From: a virus | Strand: one strand, 5' to 3' | IMG/VR virus record: IMGVR_UViG_3300028196_000087 | Span: 1-24,505 of that record | DNA: 24,505 bases | In this document: positions 6,312 through 13,498 of the stretch, in pieces | How the letters are laid out: every line of letters begins with the position of its first letter | Numbering within the stretch: the stretch's first letter is position 1 | The notes under the pieces: generated by a model | Seen by the model: the letters and a program-made list of their open reading frames with translations, nothing else | Database searches by the model: none | What the model was told of the DNA's origin: nothing | Made by a program: the position numbers and the translations under genes

Positions 6312-7481
6312 ATGGCTAGTCCAACCGACTGGAGCCGAGTTATTGCAACTACGATTGTCCAGCATCTTCGTGAAGAAGAGTTGACGACATTTCGTAAGTT
6401 CAAAATCTTTGCAATGCTGGAGTCATCCGGCAATGTTTTAATGAACCAGTCGGGCCGTGGCTTTGACTGGAATGTTCGTTATCGCAATGCTCCTGTAACA
6501 GGGAATACCGGCGACACACCACGAACATTCTCCCGTGTCAACATGTGGAAAAAGGCTGAGTTGCCTTGGCGTGGATTTACGACAACTGACGCGATTTATC
6601 GCCGTGAGATGTTAGAAAATCGCGGGCAACAAGCACTGGTAGACGTTGCGTCGAAGATGGCTGAAAGACTTCAAGAAAGTCTTGAGCAGCATCTTTCCTA
6701 TCAGCCATACGCTGATGGCAGTGCAGCCGGTCATGAAAATGACTTCCACGGTCTTGAGAGTTTCCTCAAGTACAACGGTACTGTTGACGAGTCGTCAGCA
6801 GGCGTAGCAGATGTTGATAGTGCAACTTCTGGTGCTTACTACACTGGCACGGCAGATCGTTTTGCTCACCCAATGGATACCTATGCAGGTCTTAGCACCA
6901 AACTAGGTTACTACGGTGGTGGTCGAATGAGCGGTACTACTGGCACATGGCCTGATGTACCAGTCGATCCAGAACTAGATTTTTATTCCCCAATTATTGT
7001 CAACTACAATGCAACATCGTTTAACGGTGCTGGTGGTGGACAGAACTGGAAGAGCAATTGCGTCTTTGCTGTTCGTGAAGGTATTCATCAGTGCAAACGA
7101 AATGATACCCGCGAAGCACAGATCGATCTCGTAGTGCTTGACCGTCACCTCTACATTCAGTTGTTGAACACCTACAAGGATCAAGAACGAATTGTAGTCA
7201 GTAAGGAAAACGGGCTGAAGGCTCTAGGATTTAATGACGCAATCACGATTGATGGCGTTGAAGTAACGAGTGAGTACGCTTGCCCAGCGGGTAAGGGTTA
7301 CGGACTTTCAATTGGCAACATGGAAATGCGTTGCCTTGAGAATCAACTCATGGTAGCAGAAGGGCCATTCTTCTCAGAAGAAACTCAGTCCTACCGTTAT
7401 GCTTGTTCAACCCTTGGCAACTTGCGTTTCAAGTCGCCTCGTAACTTCTTCCTGCTCGATGGCGTATCTACACCTGCTTAA
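6312..7481 (+). CDS. Major capsid protein (HK97-fold type)
   Basis: 389 residues, about the usual length for an HK97-like capsid protein without a fused protease. ATG 6312 follows AAAAAGGAATAA. The N-terminal helix region (SRVIATTIVQHLREEELTTF) leads into alternating strands and helices, a Trp-rich region (KKAELPWRGFTTTDAIYRRE), a long helix (MAERLQESLEQHLSYQPYAD), a Gly/Ser/Thr-rich middle (residues 150-225) and a C-terminal half with the pattern of the capsid core (LVVLDRHLYIQLLNTYKDQE, then FNDAITIDGVEV). The end, NLRFKSPRNFFLLDGV, resembles the last strand common in these proteins. The preceding scaffold-like gene and following decoration-like gene support the call. I cannot identify a specific subfamily. 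Confidence 0.8.
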   Translation: MASPTDWSRVIATTIVQHLREEELTTFRKFKIFAMLESSGNVLMNQSGRGFDWNVRYRNAPVTGNTGDTPRTFSRVNMWKKAELPWRGFTTTDAIYRREMLENRGQQALVDVASKMAERLQESLEQHLSYQPYADGSAAGHENDFHGLESFLKYNGTVDESSAGVADVDSATSGAYYTGTADRFAHPMDTYAGLSTKLGYYGGGRMSGTTGTWPDVPVDPELDFYSPIIVNYNATSFNGAGGGQNWKSNCVFAVREGIHQCKRNDTREAQIDLVVLDRHLYIQLLNTYKDQERIVVSKENGLKALGFNDAITIDGVEVTSEYACPAGKGYGLSIGNMEMRCLENQLMVAEGPFFSEETQSYRYACSTLGNLRFKSPRNFFLLDGVSTPA

Positions 7482-7498
7482 TAAGGAGTTGACTTTAA

Positions 7499-8080
7499 AT
7501 GTCTAGTATTTTTTCAGACCCATTCTGGCGTAGAGGCTCCACGCTTCTCACCGGAGAACCAATAGAACTTGATGCTTCTAGCAATCCAGTTGCAGGCACG
7601 GAGGTCATTGGGCAGGTGAAAGCCTTCCAAGACGTTTCGCCTACTGGTCAAGGAACCCGACACAGTAACAAACTTGTTTACTGCATCGGAGTCCGATACC
7701 TTGGATCGACAGTTGCTGACGCTTCTACAGTTGCTGGTGTGCGATATGCACTAAGTGCTGATCAGACCACGATTACTTCCGCACGAACGAAGGTTAATGC
7801 TGACGCAGCAGTACCTTCTGGTGTTCTTGACGAGTACCTCACCGGGGAACTCCGACAGAATGACATAGTGTGGCTCGTTGTCAAAGGCCCATGCGAAGTT
7901 AAGACTAGCGGCTCTAGTGCTATTGCTGCTGGTGATAACGTCGTTCAGGGTTCTGTTGCTGGCGAAACAGTCAAGACAGGCACTTCCAGTGCTTCCGCGA
8001 CTGTTGATGGCACTGCTCTCGCAGCGTCACTTTCAGCAGCAGTAAAAGGTCGAGTCAACCTTCACTGTAACTTCATCTAA
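7499..8080 (+). CDS. Capsid decoration-like protein
   Basis: 193 residues, starting MSSIFSDPFWRRGSTLLTGE, with AAGGAG at 7483-7488 ten bases before the ATG. Composition is rich in Ser, Thr, Ala, Val and Gly, with alternating strand-and-turn patterns throughout (GVRYALSADQTTITSARTKV, NDIVWLVVKGPCEVKTSGSS). The segment DIVWLVVKGPCEV..SG..A..AGD.V resembles the small beta-rich head-stabilising proteins such as lambda gpD relatives that often sit beside the capsid gene. The end returns to a hydrophobic strand (RVNLHCNFI). It is 17 bases from the capsid gene. The alternative is a head fibre or minor capsid protein. Call based on position and composition. Confidence 0.6.
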   Translation: MSSIFSDPFWRRGSTLLTGEPIELDASSNPVAGTEVIGQVKAFQDVSPTGQGTRHSNKLVYCIGVRYLGSTVADASTVAGVRYALSADQTTITSARTKVNADAAVPSGVLDEYLTGELRQNDIVWLVVKGPCEVKTSGSSAIAAGDNVVQGSVAGETVKTGTSSASATVDGTALAASLSAAVKGRVNLHCNFI

Positions 8081-8108
8081 TGAACAGTTCGTGATAGGAA
8101 ATGCAAAG

Positions 8109-8134
8109 CAGCCCGTGGGTCACCCTGCGGGCTG
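8109..8134 (+). terminator. Stable hairpin after the capsid genes, possible terminator
   Basis: CAGCCCGTGGG (8109-8119) folds against CCTGCGGGCTG (8124-8134) through about 11 pairs including two G-T wobbles, with a four-base loop. It lies 29 bases after the decoration gene. The T tail is missing (TTAGCATATAT), so it may instead be an RNA-stabilising or processing structure, or a partial terminator lowering terminase expression relative to capsid. Confidence 0.4.
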
Positions 8135-8149
8135 TTAGCATATATACAT

Positions 8150-8857
8150 ATGAAAACAAAACTATGCATTAAATGCGACAAAGAAATAGAACTTGATGCA
8201 GAGAACTTTCGTCATCGGACAAGAGATGGCAAGAGTTCTTATAGCAATGTGTGCAAAAGATGCGAGTACGTAGTTAAACAGAAGCGTATAGAAGAAAACA
8301 AAGTCAATAAAAAAATGGCTCTGCAAGAAATAGAGCAGGCCGGTGTTGACGTATTTCTGGCTACGATTGCAAAAGGCGGGAACAACATACCGCATACCGC
8401 CGAGGTTGTAGAGAAAGTGATGTCGTACTTTGGGGGTGTCTCGGGATTCTCTTCGGTCATGGTCAAGCAGTACTGGGACAGCCCGCCGGGAAGTAGCCAG
8501 AGAAATAAACTGCTTGAGACCATGTGCAGGATGGTTACGAGAAACGTGGAGTCTGGTGGTGCAAAGAAACCTTTGCAGTTCTGGAGCGAAGATGAGTTAG
8601 AGCAAGAACTAGATGCTCGATTGTTAGAGGCAGCAATGCAATACAAAGGAGTGACTATCAATGCCACCACGCAAAAAATTGAAGAAACACCCAAAGGTAG
8701 TGGCCCCGCAGGTCTCCGTTCAATCGGGCATGACCCAGCATCAGAAGGATCACCTGAAGGACGTACAACAGGAGTTGAAGGAACGTCAGGTAGAAGCCCT
8801 GAAGTTGTACCAACCCAACAAAAATCAAGAAGAGGTACACAAGACAAAAGCAAGTGA
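8150..8857 (+). CDS. Probable small terminase subunit with N-terminal zinc-binding motif
   Basis: 235 residues. The N-terminus has Cys6-x-x-Cys9 and Cys35-x-x-Cys38, with the FRHRTRDGKSSYSNVCKRC pattern seen in zinc-binding heads of phage HNH and related proteins. Residues about 55-170 are mainly helical (EIEQAGVDVFLATIAKGGNN, SSQRNKLLETMCRMVTRNVE, EDELEQELDARLLEAAMQYK). Their location directly before the large terminase is what suggests the small subunit, which recognises phage DNA and regulates cutting. From about residue 171 on, the coding DNA is shared with the large terminase in the +1 frame, and the tail is low-complexity Gly/Ser/Thr/Pro/Arg. No Shine-Dalgarno is visible before ATG 8150; the upstream bases are AT-rich. 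Alternative: an unrelated DNA-binding or nuclease-accessory protein, with the true small subunit elsewhere. Confidence 0.55.
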   Translation: MKTKLCIKCDKEIELDAENFRHRTRDGKSSYSNVCKRCEYVVKQKRIEENKVNKKMALQEIEQAGVDVFLATIAKGGNNIPHTAEVVEKVMSYFGGVSGFSSVMVKQYWDSPPGSSQRNKLLETMCRMVTRNVESGGAKKPLQFWSEDELEQELDARLLEAAMQYKGVTINATTQKIEETPKGSGPAGLRSIGHDPASEGSPEGRTTGVEGTSGRSPEVVPTQQKSRRGTQDKSK

Positions 8858-10370
8858 AGTACTTGTTATCGGTGGTAATAGATCAGGTAAATCGTTATGT
8901 ACTTTTGTGGAGGACGCTAGGGCCGTCACGGGGCAAGACCCTTTCAAGAAGTATCCAGAGAAAGACGGCATCCTTGTAATTGTTGGAAAAGACTGGAAGC
9001 ACATAGGACTAGTTGCAGTTCCTTATCTTTTTAATGACGGTGCTTTCAAGATAATAAAAGACAAGAAGAGTGGGGATTGGAGGGCGTTCAATCCTGAAAC
9101 CGATGAAGATCGGAAGAGCGAAGCAAAGCCAGCACCGGCACTAATACCAAAGCGTATGATCAAGAGTACATCTTGGTTGCTACGTAGTGCTAACTACATG
9201 CAGCGTTGCACCTTGCACAATGGATGGGAGATACATTTCTTCTCAAGCGAAGGTGAGCCTGTACAAGGCTTCAACTGTAATCGTGTCCATATCGATGAAG
9301 ATATTTCGGACGAGAGGTGGGTGCCTGAGATGCAGGCTCGTATAGTTGACCGCAAGGGAATGCTGTGCTGGTCTGCTATGCCGCACTCAACTAACAACGC
9401 ACTGTTAGGGTTAAAAGAACGAGCGGAGGCTTCGACAGCAGACTTAGGCAAAGAGTCAAACATTCAGCAATTCAAGTTACGGTTTCTCGACAACCCTTAC
9501 CTAGACCAAGAAGAGAAGAAAAAAAGTATTGAGCGATGGGCGGCATTAGGTGACGACATTCTTAGGATGCGTGCCGAGGGTGACTTCGTCACAGATAGCA
9601 TACTGATGTACCCTAACTTCGATATGCGGATACACGGGATGTCTAAGGACGAGTTGCCTGACGGCATGATCCCCCATGAGTGGACAAGATATGCAGTGAT
9701 TGACCCCGGACATGCAGTCACGGCAATCCTGTTTGCGGCTGTTCCCCCGGACGAGTCGTCCATAGTGTGCTATGACCAATTGTACCTACGGCAGTGTAAC
9801 GCCACAATATTCGGAAAGAGGTTTGCCGAGAAGGTCAGGGACTGGCATTTCCATGCATTCATAATCGATGCTCATGGTGCTAGGCTAAGAGACCTTGGCA
9901 GTGGTAGGCTCCCATCGGAGCAGTACACCGAACAGTTAGTCAAGGCGGGCATACGCTCAGAAATAACAGGTTCTAGTTTCCTTGCTGGCTGTGATGACAT
10001 ACAGGCAAGAACTGAGTCAACCCGAGTATCTTTACATATAAAACCAGAAGGCAAGCCACACCTCAGAGTTCTAGAAGATACCTGCCCTGATTTAGTAAGA
10101 GAACTCAAAAGATACAGAAAACTAGTAAATTACGTATCTGGTACACCTATCGTGACAGACAAACCAAACGCCAAAGGCGAGGTTCATTTGTGTCAATGTC
10201 TCGAATATTTATGTGCATATCGCCCACATTACCACGCTCCACCAATTCGTAACGGTGAGCAGGAGCCTTGGTGGGTAAAATGGCAGAAGGAAAGAAAAAA
10301 GAGACAGGGTCAAGGTGACCCCGGACATGTTTATTTAGGGCCACAAGGAGGGAATGATGAGTACAGTTGA
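8661..10370 (+). CDS. terL: Large terminase subunit (packaging ATPase and nuclease)
   Basis: 569 residues. The ATPase half shows the adenine-binding Gln region (LYQPNKNQEEVH, residues 49-60), Walker A GGNRSGKS (71-78), Walker B VHIDEDI (209-215, Asp212-Glu213), and a coupling motif WSAMP (237-241). The RNase H-like nuclease half has YAVIDPGH with Asp348 and FIIDAHG with Asp403 as likely metal ligands. It drives DNA into the procapsid through the portal and cuts concatemers. ATG 8661 follows AAAGGAG (8645-8651) at nine bases. The start lies 197 bases inside the preceding gene in another frame, and the Gln motif itself is encoded within that overlap, so the overlap cannot be removed by choosing a much later start. 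Ends three codons into the next gene. Confidence 0.95.
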   Translation: MPPRKKLKKHPKVVAPQVSVQSGMTQHQKDHLKDVQQELKERQVEALKLYQPNKNQEEVHKTKASEVLVIGGNRSGKSLCTFVEDARAVTGQDPFKKYPEKDGILVIVGKDWKHIGLVAVPYLFNDGAFKIIKDKKSGDWRAFNPETDEDRKSEAKPAPALIPKRMIKSTSWLLRSANYMQRCTLHNGWEIHFFSSEGEPVQGFNCNRVHIDEDISDERWVPEMQARIVDRKGMLCWSAMPHSTNNALLGLKERAEASTADLGKESNIQQFKLRFLDNPYLDQEEKKKSIERWAALGDDILRMRAEGDFVTDSILMYPNFDMRIHGMSKDELPDGMIPHEWTRYAVIDPGHAVTAILFAAVPPDESSIVCYDQLYLRQCNATIFGKRFAEKVRDWHFHAFIIDAHGARLRDLGSGRLPSEQYTEQLVKAGIRSEITGSSFLAGCDDIQARTESTRVSLHIKPEGKPHLRVLEDTCPDLVRELKRYRKLVNYVSGTPIVTDKPNAKGEVHLCQCLEYLCAYRPHYHAPPIRNGEQEPWWVKWQKERKKRQGQGDPGHVYLGPQGGNDEYS

Positions 10371-10680
10371 AACTAAAAAATGGAAGATGCCTGTCCCAAA
10401 CATTGGGGACGTAGTGCTATTCAGCACGGACTGGCAAACTTTTAAAAATCCGCAAATAGGTTTCGTAGCATCTAAGCCGGGTGATACGACCATAAGCATT
10501 CTGACGTTCTCACCCGCAGGGTTTGCTACGGTACACAATTCTGCCCATCACAAGGACGACCCAGCACTGCAGGGAGACCACGGATGGGAAGACCTTGGGG
10601 CGTGGGATTTCGCAACAATAACTAAAACATACCGCGAATTAACATCAGGGGTGAGCAGTGCAAGAAAGTCTACCAAGTAA
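10357..10680 (+). CDS. Small SH3-like conserved phage protein
   Basis: 107 residues from the second of two consecutive ATGs: AGGAGG (10346-10351) is five bases from ATG 10357 but only two from ATG 10354. Residues about 14-75 read as a small beta-barrel: NIGDVVLFSTDWQTFKNPQI, GFVASKPGDTTISILTF, then VHNSAHHKDDPAL and GAWDFATI. A gene of this kind, with a short barrel followed by a His/Asp-rich loop, sits next to terminase or portal genes in a number of phages, but its role is not known to me. It overlaps the terminase end by 14 bases and the portal start by 23. Probably a late gene with a structural or assembly role. Confidence 0.6.
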   Translation: MSTVETKKWKMPVPNIGDVVLFSTDWQTFKNPQIGFVASKPGDTTISILTFSPAGFATVHNSAHHKDDPALQGDHGWEDLGAWDFATITKTYRELTSGVSSARKSTK

Positions 10681-12685
10681 TAATCCTTTAAAGCAGTGTG
10701 TAACCACTTGGATTAAAAAACTTAAGTCCGCTCAAAAGTATAAAAAATCCTTTGATGATGTCGCCAAAGAAGCATCACAGTTCTTTGATGGCGATCATAA
10801 CTGGATGTGGAAAGATGCGTATGCAAGAGGCGAGCGTGGATACAACTCCAACATAGCCCCTCCTTCTTTCCGCATGCAGTTGAATAAGGTCTTTGAGTTA
10901 GTAGAGATATTTGCCAGTGTTATCTATCATCGCAATCCGGTGCGTACTGTTTCAGTGCAGCAGCCTCCAGATACTCCGTTAGATCAGATGGGTTTGGATC
11001 AGCCGCTGGGGCCAATGGGCCAGCCGTCACCAGAGCAGCAAGCAATACTGGAATCCGTTCGCAACGAAGAAGACCAGCGTAATCAACGTAAGACGGCAGC
11101 CAAACTCTTAGAGGGCTATCTTAACTGGAGTCCAGTAGAACTTGACTTAAAGCGTCAGGCTCGCAAGGTGGTCAATGAGGCGATGATAAAGGGGGGTGGA
11201 GTCTTCTGGACAGAAATGGTTTCCTTGGATGTTTCAGCAGACATGGAGCGTCCTCCAATGAAAATGGTGGGGTCGTTCTATGATACTGTTGACAATCTTC
11301 TTATTGACCCTGACTTTGATAATGAAGACGACATGCTCTGGTGTGCGCGTAAGTGCGTCCGACCTTTGCAAGAGGTTGCAGCCACTTACGGAATACCGGA
11401 AGAAGATTTAAAAAAGCACCTCGACGGCGATACGACCACTCTTCGTAAAGAACCGAGGAACAGGAAGAAGAAAGACACTACTAACACGCTCGTGACTTTT
11501 CATAAAGTCTGGAGCAAGACGGGGATGGGAGACAGGTTTAAGGATAGTCCTAAAGAGAATAAGGGATTCTTTGACACTGTCGGTAGGTATTGTTATCTCG
11601 TCATATGCGAAGGCGTGCCGTACCCACTTAACCTGCCGCCAGAAATTCTTCAAGAACAAGTCGATGAAACTGGATTGCCACCCAGCATAATTCCTAGAGT
11701 GGCGTGGCCGATACCGTTCTATGCAGACCCGAACGGTTGGCCTTTTACGATGCTAGCCTTTCACAGGAAGCCCGGATACGCATGGCCCATATCACATATC
11801 AAACCAGCGATTGGTGAACTTAGGCTACTTAACTGGTGCTTTAGTTTTCTTGCAACACGCATTGCAACAAGTTGCGAAACAGTGGTTGCAGTCCAAAAGG
11901 CTGCTGATCAAGACATTAAAGACAAGTTGCTCGCTCCATCGGAAGGTGGGTTTAAAGTAATTGAGTTGTCTGAATTACTTGGCAGGCGAGTGGAAGACGT
12001 TGTTTCTGTGTTCCAGATGCCACAAGTCTCTAAAGATTTGTGGGACATCATACAGGCGATCATGGATCAATTCGCACAACGTACCGGCTTATCAGAACTC
12101 GTGTTTGGATATACAAGAGCAATGTTCCGTAGTGCTGCAGAAGCACAAATTAAAAACGAGAACATTAGCATACGTCCAGACAATATGGCAAATGAATTAG
12201 AAGATTGCATGAGTCTTCTGGCTAGGCGTGAAGCGTTGGCTGCACGGTGGTTGTTAGAGCCACAGGACGTAGAGCCAGTCCTTGGGGCTATGGGTGCAGC
12301 AGCGTGGACGCAGACAATCATGAAGCGTGACATAGTAGACCTAACAAGGGAACTGCTTTACAGGGTTGAGGCCGGTTCTGCTAGGAAGCCGAACAAGGCA
12401 AGCCGAGTCGAGCAAATGCAAATGGCTGTGCAAACACTCGGCCCAATACTTAGCCAACTAGCAGGTGCAGGAGTTACAGAACCCTTTAATGCTTTAATGA
12501 AAGACTGGGCTAAATCACTGGACATTGATGCGGCTGGGTACTTGCTGCCGCCACCGGCTCCTCCCCCTCCTCCTGATGCGCCACCCGGCCTTCCCTCCCC
12601 CGCTGGGCAGGCTGCACAGGGGGGTGAGGGGAGTCCTCCTCCAGACCAGCCTCCTCCACAAATACCACCGGAGTTACAGACCTAG
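10658..12685 (+). CDS. Portal protein (P22-like length)
   Basis: 675 residues starting at GTG 10658 with AGGGG (10647-10651) six bases upstream. Portal features: a helical N-terminus (SFDDVAKEASQFFDGDHNWM), a membrane-free alpha/beta middle (ARKVVNEAMIKGGGVFWTEM), wing-like strands (GSFYDTVDNLLIDPDFDNED) and long crown helices near the end (SRVEQMQMAVQTLGPILSQL). Length is near that of P22 gp1. It forms the dodecameric DNA channel at one head vertex and binds the terminase. Residues about 629-675 are a striking Pro-rich tail (PPPAPPPPPDAPP) absent from the structured core. Position between terminase and connector supports the call. The exact family is not identified. Confidence 0.85.
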   Translation: MQESLPSNNPLKQCVTTWIKKLKSAQKYKKSFDDVAKEASQFFDGDHNWMWKDAYARGERGYNSNIAPPSFRMQLNKVFELVEIFASVIYHRNPVRTVSVQQPPDTPLDQMGLDQPLGPMGQPSPEQQAILESVRNEEDQRNQRKTAAKLLEGYLNWSPVELDLKRQARKVVNEAMIKGGGVFWTEMVSLDVSADMERPPMKMVGSFYDTVDNLLIDPDFDNEDDMLWCARKCVRPLQEVAATYGIPEEDLKKHLDGDTTTLRKEPRNRKKKDTTNTLVTFHKVWSKTGMGDRFKDSPKENKGFFDTVGRYCYLVICEGVPYPLNLPPEILQEQVDETGLPPSIIPRVAWPIPFYADPNGWPFTMLAFHRKPGYAWPISHIKPAIGELRLLNWCFSFLATRIATSCETVVAVQKAADQDIKDKLLAPSEGGFKVIELSELLGRRVEDVVSVFQMPQVSKDLWDIIQAIMDQFAQRTGLSELVFGYTRAMFRSAAEAQIKNENISIRPDNMANELEDCMSLLARREALAARWLLEPQDVEPVLGAMGAAAWTQTIMKRDIVDLTRELLYRVEAGSARKPNKASRVEQMQMAVQTLGPILSQLAGAGVTEPFNALMKDWAKSLDIDAAGYLLPPPAPPPPPDAPPGLPSPAGQAAQGGEGSPPPDQPPPQIPPELQT

Positions 12686-12690
12686 TAGTT

Positions 12691-13398
12691 ATGGCACGGA
12701 GAAAGTACCCGCCCACTACCCAGAAGCGGGCGCACAATCTGTGGAATAGGTACAGGCTTACGGTTAAAGAATGGTATTCAATAACCGAAAGCAATAATGG
12801 TTTATGCCATGTGTGCAATAAGAGAAAAGGTAGGTGCATAGACCATTGCCATAAAACAGGAGAAATCAGAGGCCATCTGTGCATTGGATGCAATCGAGCC
12901 ATAGGCACTCTTGGTGATGATATCGAAGGAGTCGAAAGAGCATTAAGTTACTTAAGAGGAAAAAATGAGTTACCCAATCGAAATAGAGTGCGCAAGCAGA
13001 GAAGTTCAACGGCATTACGACCAGATGTTAAAGGACGGGCAGACCCCAAAGTTCGCAGAAATGTGCGCCCTACAAATCGCACCCGGTCTAAAGGGAACAG
13101 ACAGGAGCCTGATGCAGGGCAGGTACAACAACGAACAGTTCGACAAGATGCCGAAGGATCATGCTCAAAACATAATAACACTAGCAAAACGGGCAGGTAT
13201 CAATCCCAGCGGAAAGTATTACGCAGCGGGGCTGGCAGACAAGCGAGGGGTACAAGACCCAGCAGCGTGGATAGACAGTGCGAACGATGTAACGAATGTA
13301 GCAAGAAAAAGAAACCTAACAGTAGAAGGGGCAGTAAATCACAAAGGCCGCAAAATGCCAAGGCCAAAGTCTCCACCGTTAAGCGAAAATCTCACTAG
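12691..13398 (+). CDS. Endonuclease VII-family HNH nuclease with overprinted tail
   Basis: 235 residues. Residues 1-92 form a complete endonuclease VII domain: zinc ligands Cys39/Cys42 and Cys64/Cys67, the catalytic core Asp51-His52-Cys-His54 in CIDHCHKTGEIRGHLC, Asn68, and the closing helix VERALSYL. T4 endonuclease VII resolves Holliday junctions and debranches DNA before packaging. Residues 93-235 are encoded entirely over the next gene in another frame, are rich in Arg, Lys, Ser, Gln and Asn, and show no family resemblance; the conserved domain ends almost exactly where the next gene begins. ATG 12691 is five bases after the portal stop with no clear ribosome site, suggesting coupling. 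It could be a packaging-associated resolvase or a mobile free-standing HNH nuclease gene that inserted here. Confidence 0.85.
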   Translation: MARRKYPPTTQKRAHNLWNRYRLTVKEWYSITESNNGLCHVCNKRKGRCIDHCHKTGEIRGHLCIGCNRAIGTLGDDIEGVERALSYLRGKNELPNRNRVRKQRSSTALRPDVKGRADPKVRRNVRPTNRTRSKGNRQEPDAGQVQQRTVRQDAEGSCSKHNNTSKTGRYQSQRKVLRSGAGRQARGTRPSSVDRQCERCNECSKKKKPNSRRGSKSQRPQNAKAKVSTVKRKSH

Positions 13399-13498
13399 AG
13401 AAATGATGAAGGTAGAGAAGAAGAGTCACCCGACCATGAAACAAGGTGAACTCAAAGAGATGGTGCAAGAAAAGTACGGTCGCAAAAGGCGTAACTAA
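12965..13498 (+). CDS. Conserved unknown phage protein in the portal-connector interval
   Basis: 177 residues, ATG 12965, preceded by AGAGGA at seven-base spacing. Translation is well formed: a helical start (ASREVQRHYDQMLKDGQT), a core with GTDRSLMQGRYNNEQFDKMP then AGINPSGKYYAAGLADKRGV and DPAAWIDSANDVTNVARKR, and a basic, helical end. I have a sense that this core pattern (GTDR..M.GR, GKYY..GLAD, DP.AW) recurs in phage proteins of unknown function, but I cannot name a family. This frame, and not the overlapping endonuclease VII frame, looks like the true protein in 12965-13398. It ends TAATG with the connector gene (one-base overlap). Role unknown; position suggests head completion or packaging. 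Confidence 0.75.
   Translation: MSYPIEIECASREVQRHYDQMLKDGQTPKFAEMCALQIAPGLKGTDRSLMQGRYNNEQFDKMPKDHAQNIITLAKRAGINPSGKYYAAGLADKRGVQDPAAWIDSANDVTNVARKRNLTVEGAVNHKGRKMPRPKSPPLSENLTREMMKVEKKSHPTMKQGELKEMVQEKYGRKRRN

Noticed and set aside
8239-8853. 204-codon open frame antisense to the probable small terminase
   Set aside because: A mirror of the coding frame opposite; Cys/Ser/Leu-rich translation and no ribosome site. All other genes are on the + strand.
12691-13498. Single endonuclease VII fusion protein formed by frameshifting into the next gene
   Set aside because: I see no clear slippery site, and the second gene has its own ribosome site and start at 12965.
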